This document shows positions 61,127 to 64,000 of a stretch of 64,000 bases of DNA, in pieces. The notes under the pieces are model-generated. The model saw only the letters and a list, made by a program, of their open reading frames with translations. It was not told the origin of the DNA and made no database searches. Location of the stretch: the NCBI GenBank assembly GCA_944383405.1, contig CALWPL010000001.1, positions 124,001 through 188,000 on the forward strand. The letters run 5' to 3'. Positions within the stretch are counted from its first letter, which is position 1; the number at the start of each line of letters is the position of its first letter. Origin of the DNA: an uncultured Clostridia bacterium. Lineage in GTDB: Bacteria > Bacillota > Clostridia > Christensenellales > UBA1242. Both the position numbers and the translations under genes were made by a program.

Positions 61127-61569
61127 TAGTTGAGAAAATTCACTAAAAAGGGAGATGCTTTTTGCGTCTTCTTTTTTTATGTTTATTTGGTTTAAAACTA
61201 AGAAAATTTTAACATAAAATAAATAAAATTTTTAAATTATTATGTTTTTTATATGTAAAAAAATTTTTTTGAAAATTTGTATTATAAAAAGTTAATTATC
61301 TTCAATTAATTAGCCATATTTAGATAAATATAAATAGTGTTTATTTTTGCTTAATTTTAGGATTTTTTTAAGGCAAATTTTTATAAAAAGAAATTTGCTT
61401 TTTAAAATTTAAAATTTTTTATGAAAGTTTAGTAAATTATTTGGAGTTTTTGAGAGAAAATAATATAATACTATTGTAGTTTTATTATTTAATTTGTAAA
61501 TATCAATATCTTTAAATTATAGCCTAGCATTTTTAGTTCAATGATAAATTAAATACAAGGAGTTATAGA
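61127..61569. other. AT-rich intergenic region before the beta-helix gene
   Basis: 443 bp with the HU terminator at its start. The remainder is over 80 percent A+T with many TTTAAAATTT-type runs. The only signal I can name is AAGGAG before the ATG at 61570. Confidence 0.5.
61148..61180 (+). terminator. Terminator after the HU gene
   Basis: GGAGATGC/GCGTCTTC stem with a TTTTT loop, followed by T7. Confidence 0.75.
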
Positions 61570-64000
61570 ATGAATTTTAAAACGCAAAAGTTTAAAAAAG
61601 AAAATAATAGCAAGTTTAGTTTGCTTTTTATTATTGCCTGTCTTTCTGTGCTTATAATTCCTTTTTTTAGTGTTTTGTTTAGTGTAAATGCTAGCGAAAA
61701 TAATATTGAAACTATTTACGGTAATATGGTTAGAGCGAGTATTGATACATTATACATAGATCCAAAGGGAGAAAAGGGTGGAAATGATGCAAATGATGGA
61801 ATTTCGCCTACAACTCCAATTCAAACAATAGAAAGGGCAAAAGAACTTATAAGTCCAACGGGAACTATTTATGTGATGAGTACATTTAACATAACACAAG
61901 ACACGGTTATTGATATGATGTACCCAACTGTCGAATTAAGACGATATGTTGATGAAACGCTTGGGTTAAACGATACAATGTTTATAATTGGAAGTGAAAC
62001 GGATTCGTCTATCACTCCAAATGTTATTTTTAAAAATGTAACAATAAAAGGTGTAGATGTAACAAGTAGCACAGATATTGAAACATCATACCTTATGAGA
62101 ATTTTTTATAGTACTGTTGTATTCGAAAGTGGTTTTAGTATTGTAGATTTTGGAACTGGAAACTTTTATACCGAAGGTTTGATTAGAACCTATCAATCAA
62201 CGATTGTTTTCAATGGCGGTGTTTATGATAATATCGAGTGTAGTTTTTTTCTTAGATTTTACTATGAGACAAAATGCATAATAAATGATGGACGATTTAC
62301 TAGAAATACTATTAGAAATTATTTTTGTACTATAGATTCTTCCTGTTATGCAGAAATTAATGGCGGACAATTTGGTGGATATCAAGACTTAAATAATAAC
62401 GGGCAGTGTGATTCTGGTGAAGAGATGGGAAACCAGTCAACCAATAGAGAGTTCTTTTATGTTGATCTTAATGCCAAACTTGTTATAAATGGCGGGGATT
62501 TTAGTTATAATACCAATTTGCGAATATTTGATATTGCTGGCTCTGAAAATTCAACGGATTATGTTTTAATAATCAATAATGGTTATTTTCATCATAATAA
62601 AATGACAAGTTCTTCAAGTGGTTCTTCAACTATTTCAAGTTATGGAGTTGTTATTAATGGTCGTGGAAATGTATTAATTAATGGGGGAATATTTGAAAAC
62701 AACACGAATGTAAATGCTGGTGGAGTAATTAGTTTTGGTGTTGGTAACCTTGTTATAACTGGTGGAACTTTTAGAAATAATAGTGCTGCGGTAGGGGGTG
62801 CTATATATTGCAACTTAGTTCAAGATGAAAATAAGACAAAAGAGTCTTTTATAACTATTTCAAATGCAACCTTTTCAGATAATGTTGCAACAGGTTCTTT
62901 TGTTCCTTCGTCTAGTTTAATTTTAGATTTGGCTGGAACTATTGAAGGCGGGAGCGTTATTTTTACGACTCAAAATTTAACTATTTCAAATTGCATTTTC
63001 AATGGGAATGTTGTTCAAAATAATGGAACAGGCGGTACAATAGGTGGTGCAATTGTTTATAAATTAAATGGTTCTGATTGGGCTGGGGTTTATGGTAGAA
63101 AAACCAGAATATATATTTATGATAGTTCTTTTATAGGAAATTCGAATGAACAAGTCAATGGAGCGTATGGGGCGGTTCTCTCTATTTTAAGTTATGTAGG
63201 TGGAGAAGTTTCAAACTGTTTATTTGAAGAGAATACATCGGCTCTGCGTGGGGGAGTTGTTTGTAGTGTTGAACAGGCATTTGTGTTTAGAGATTGTCAG
63301 TTTATTGAAAATTCTGCACAAATAAGTGGCGCCATAGACGGCTCTGGTAGTTTTTATAATTGTTCATTTATTGGGAATAAAGCAGCTCAAATGGGAGGAG
63401 CGATCGTAACGACTATTGTGTATTTAAATGAATGTACTTTTGAAGAAAACTATTCTGGGGGAGAAGGCGGAGCGATCTATAATGGGCAAACTCTTACCAT
63501 TTCAAATACAAAAATAACAAACAATATAGCAGTAAATAATGGTGCTGGTGTTATGGAAACGGTGTATGGGAATGCTAACACATATATTTATGGGACTACT
63601 AGCGTATCCGGAAATAGAATAGGTGCACAAGTTGATGAAAATAACAACCCTGTATTGCAAGACGGACAACTTATTGGTGGAACTGAAAATAATATGTGCT
63701 TTACAGACGGTTATAATTATCTTTGGCTTTTAAATGTAGAAAATACAAGTGGAGAAACAATTGGTTTTACTATAACAAGACAAAATAGGATTGGAGAACA
63801 ATATACAGCAATTTCAATAATTAATACAACAACTATGAGTAATAAAATTTTAGATTCTGTTGTAAGTGATGACCCAGATTATAAATTCGTTATAAATTCT
63901 AGCGGAGATGGATTGTCATATATTGATATTAATAATAATGAAGATAACACTATAAATTATACTGCCGAAAGTTATATAGGATGGTACGATGGAAATCCAC
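61570..64000 (+). CDS. Large parallel beta-helix surface protein (N-terminal part)
   Basis: At least 810 residues; the frame is open at the right edge. The ATG at 61570 has AAGGAG 9 nt upstream. An N-terminal membrane/signal segment (about 17-43, LLFIIACLSVLIIPFFSVLFSVNAS) is followed by LYIDPKGEKGGNDANDGISPTTPIQT, the usual start of DUF1565-type right-handed beta-helices. From about 340 on there are repeats of the form NNSAxxGGAIY, as in polymorphic Pmp-like adhesins. Near the end the repeats give way to a beta domain (TINYTAESYIGWYDGNP). Likely a surface adhesin or glycan-acting protein. Similar in style to the BspA-like protein in having an N-terminal anchor. Confidence 0.82.
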   Translation, partial: MNFKTQKFKKENNSKFSLLFIIACLSVLIIPFFSVLFSVNASENNIETIYGNMVRASIDTLYIDPKGEKGGNDANDGISPTTPIQTIERAKELISPTGTIYVMSTFNITQDTVIDMMYPTVELRRYVDETLGLNDTMFIIGSETDSSITPNVIFKNVTIKGVDVTSSTDIETSYLMRIFYSTVVFESGFSIVDFGTGNFYTEGLIRTYQSTIVFNGGVYDNIECSFFLRFYYETKCIINDGRFTRNTIRNYFCTIDSSCYAEINGGQFGGYQDLNNNGQCDSGEEMGNQSTNREFFYVDLNAKLVINGGDFSYNTNLRIFDIAGSENSTDYVLIINNGYFHHNKMTSSSSGSSTISSYGVVINGRGNVLINGGIFENNTNVNAGGVISFGVGNLVITGGTFRNNSAAVGGAIYCNLVQDENKTKESFITISNATFSDNVATGSFVPSSSLILDLAGTIEGGSVIFTTQNLTISNCIFNGNVVQNNGTGGTIGGAIVYKLNGSDWAGVYGRKTRIYIYDSSFIGNSNEQVNGAYGAVLSILSYVGGEVSNCLFEENTSALRGGVVCSVEQAFVFRDCQFIENSAQISGAIDGSGSFYNCSFIGNKAAQMGGAIVTTIVYLNECTFEENYSGGEGGAIYNGQTLTISNTKITNNIAVNNGAGVMETVYGNANTYIYGTTSVSGNRIGAQVDENNNPVLQDGQLIGGTENNMCFTDGYNYLWLLNVENTSGETIGFTITRQNRIGEQYTAISIINTTTMSNKILDSVVSDDPDYKFVINSSGDGLSYIDINNNEDNTINYTAESYIGWYDGNP

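Overview
The window is AT-rich DNA (roughly 30 percent G+C by eye) from a low-GC Gram-positive bacterium. I infer an uncultured gut-type Bacillota of the Clostridia kind, from the strong AGGAGG ribosome sites, a meso-diaminopimelate dehydrogenase, a MarR/heterodimeric ABC exporter operon, PcfJ/PcfK mobile genes and very large BspA-like surface proteins. The species cannot be fixed from the sequence. It divides into an accessory region of defence and mobile genes (1 to about 39.1 kb) and a more chromosomal region (39.2 to 64 kb) with three tRNA genes.

1-7.8 kb: a type I restriction-modification locus (hsdM end, several hsdS pieces, a tyrosine recombinase, hsdR) built as an invertible specificity switch. 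Four copies of an 11-bp core (CATAGTTGACA) sit in the conserved centre of the hsdS pieces. They would let the recombinase join any of three N-terminal target-recognition halves to either of two C-terminal halves, giving six predicted specificities. 8.1-9.9 kb: a GmrSD/DUF262-type restriction protein. 9.9-10.9 kb: a gene-free G-rich stretch bounded by a 16-bp direct repeat. 11-12.9 kb: a small ORF plus a large serine recombinase. 13-15.8 kb: a Gabija-like pair (OLD-family ATPase/Toprim nuclease and a short UvrD-like helicase).

16.1-20 kb: a seven-gene operon with an ArdA-type antirestriction protein, PcfK, PcfJ and unknown small proteins, typical of conjugative-element cargo. 20-25.8 kb: an XRE repressor diverging from a SLOG-family protein, a C5-cytosine methyltransferase with its own N-terminal HTH facing an HNH nuclease and a partner gene, then a membrane-anchored unknown protein and a HEPN-like protein separated by two long GC-rich hairpins. 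25.9-37.5 kb: a filamentous-phage (inovirus)-like prophage with an HUH Rep, a Zot-like ATPase broken at a TC-dinucleotide tract, membrane/coiled-coil virion-like proteins, small coat-like proteins, a LexA-like repressor and a serine recombinase. 37.5-39.1 kb: a two-gene CD-NTase plus PD-(D/E)XK (DUF6602-like) module that looks like a small CBASS-type system.

39.2-64 kb: tRNA-Ser(GGA), a histidine phosphatase, a YhhN protein, ddh, a BspA-like LRR protein whose likely promoter carries a run of nine G between -35 and -10 (probable phase variation) and is surrounded by DnaA boxes, a Ca-type P-ATPase, tRNA-Leu(AAG), a TtcA-like enzyme, a cysteine-synthase-like enzyme, a MarR/ABC exporter operon, tRNA-Arg(TCG), signal peptidase I, RadC, DegV, HU and the start of a beta-helix surface protein cut by the right edge.

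Common themes are switching and conflict. There is a recombinational switch for restriction specificity, a probable slippage switch for a surface protein, a slippage-type lesion in a phage gene, and at least five separate anti-mobile-element modules beside two serine-recombinase elements and an anti-restriction gene. All functions are read from motifs and context by eye; no database search was run.
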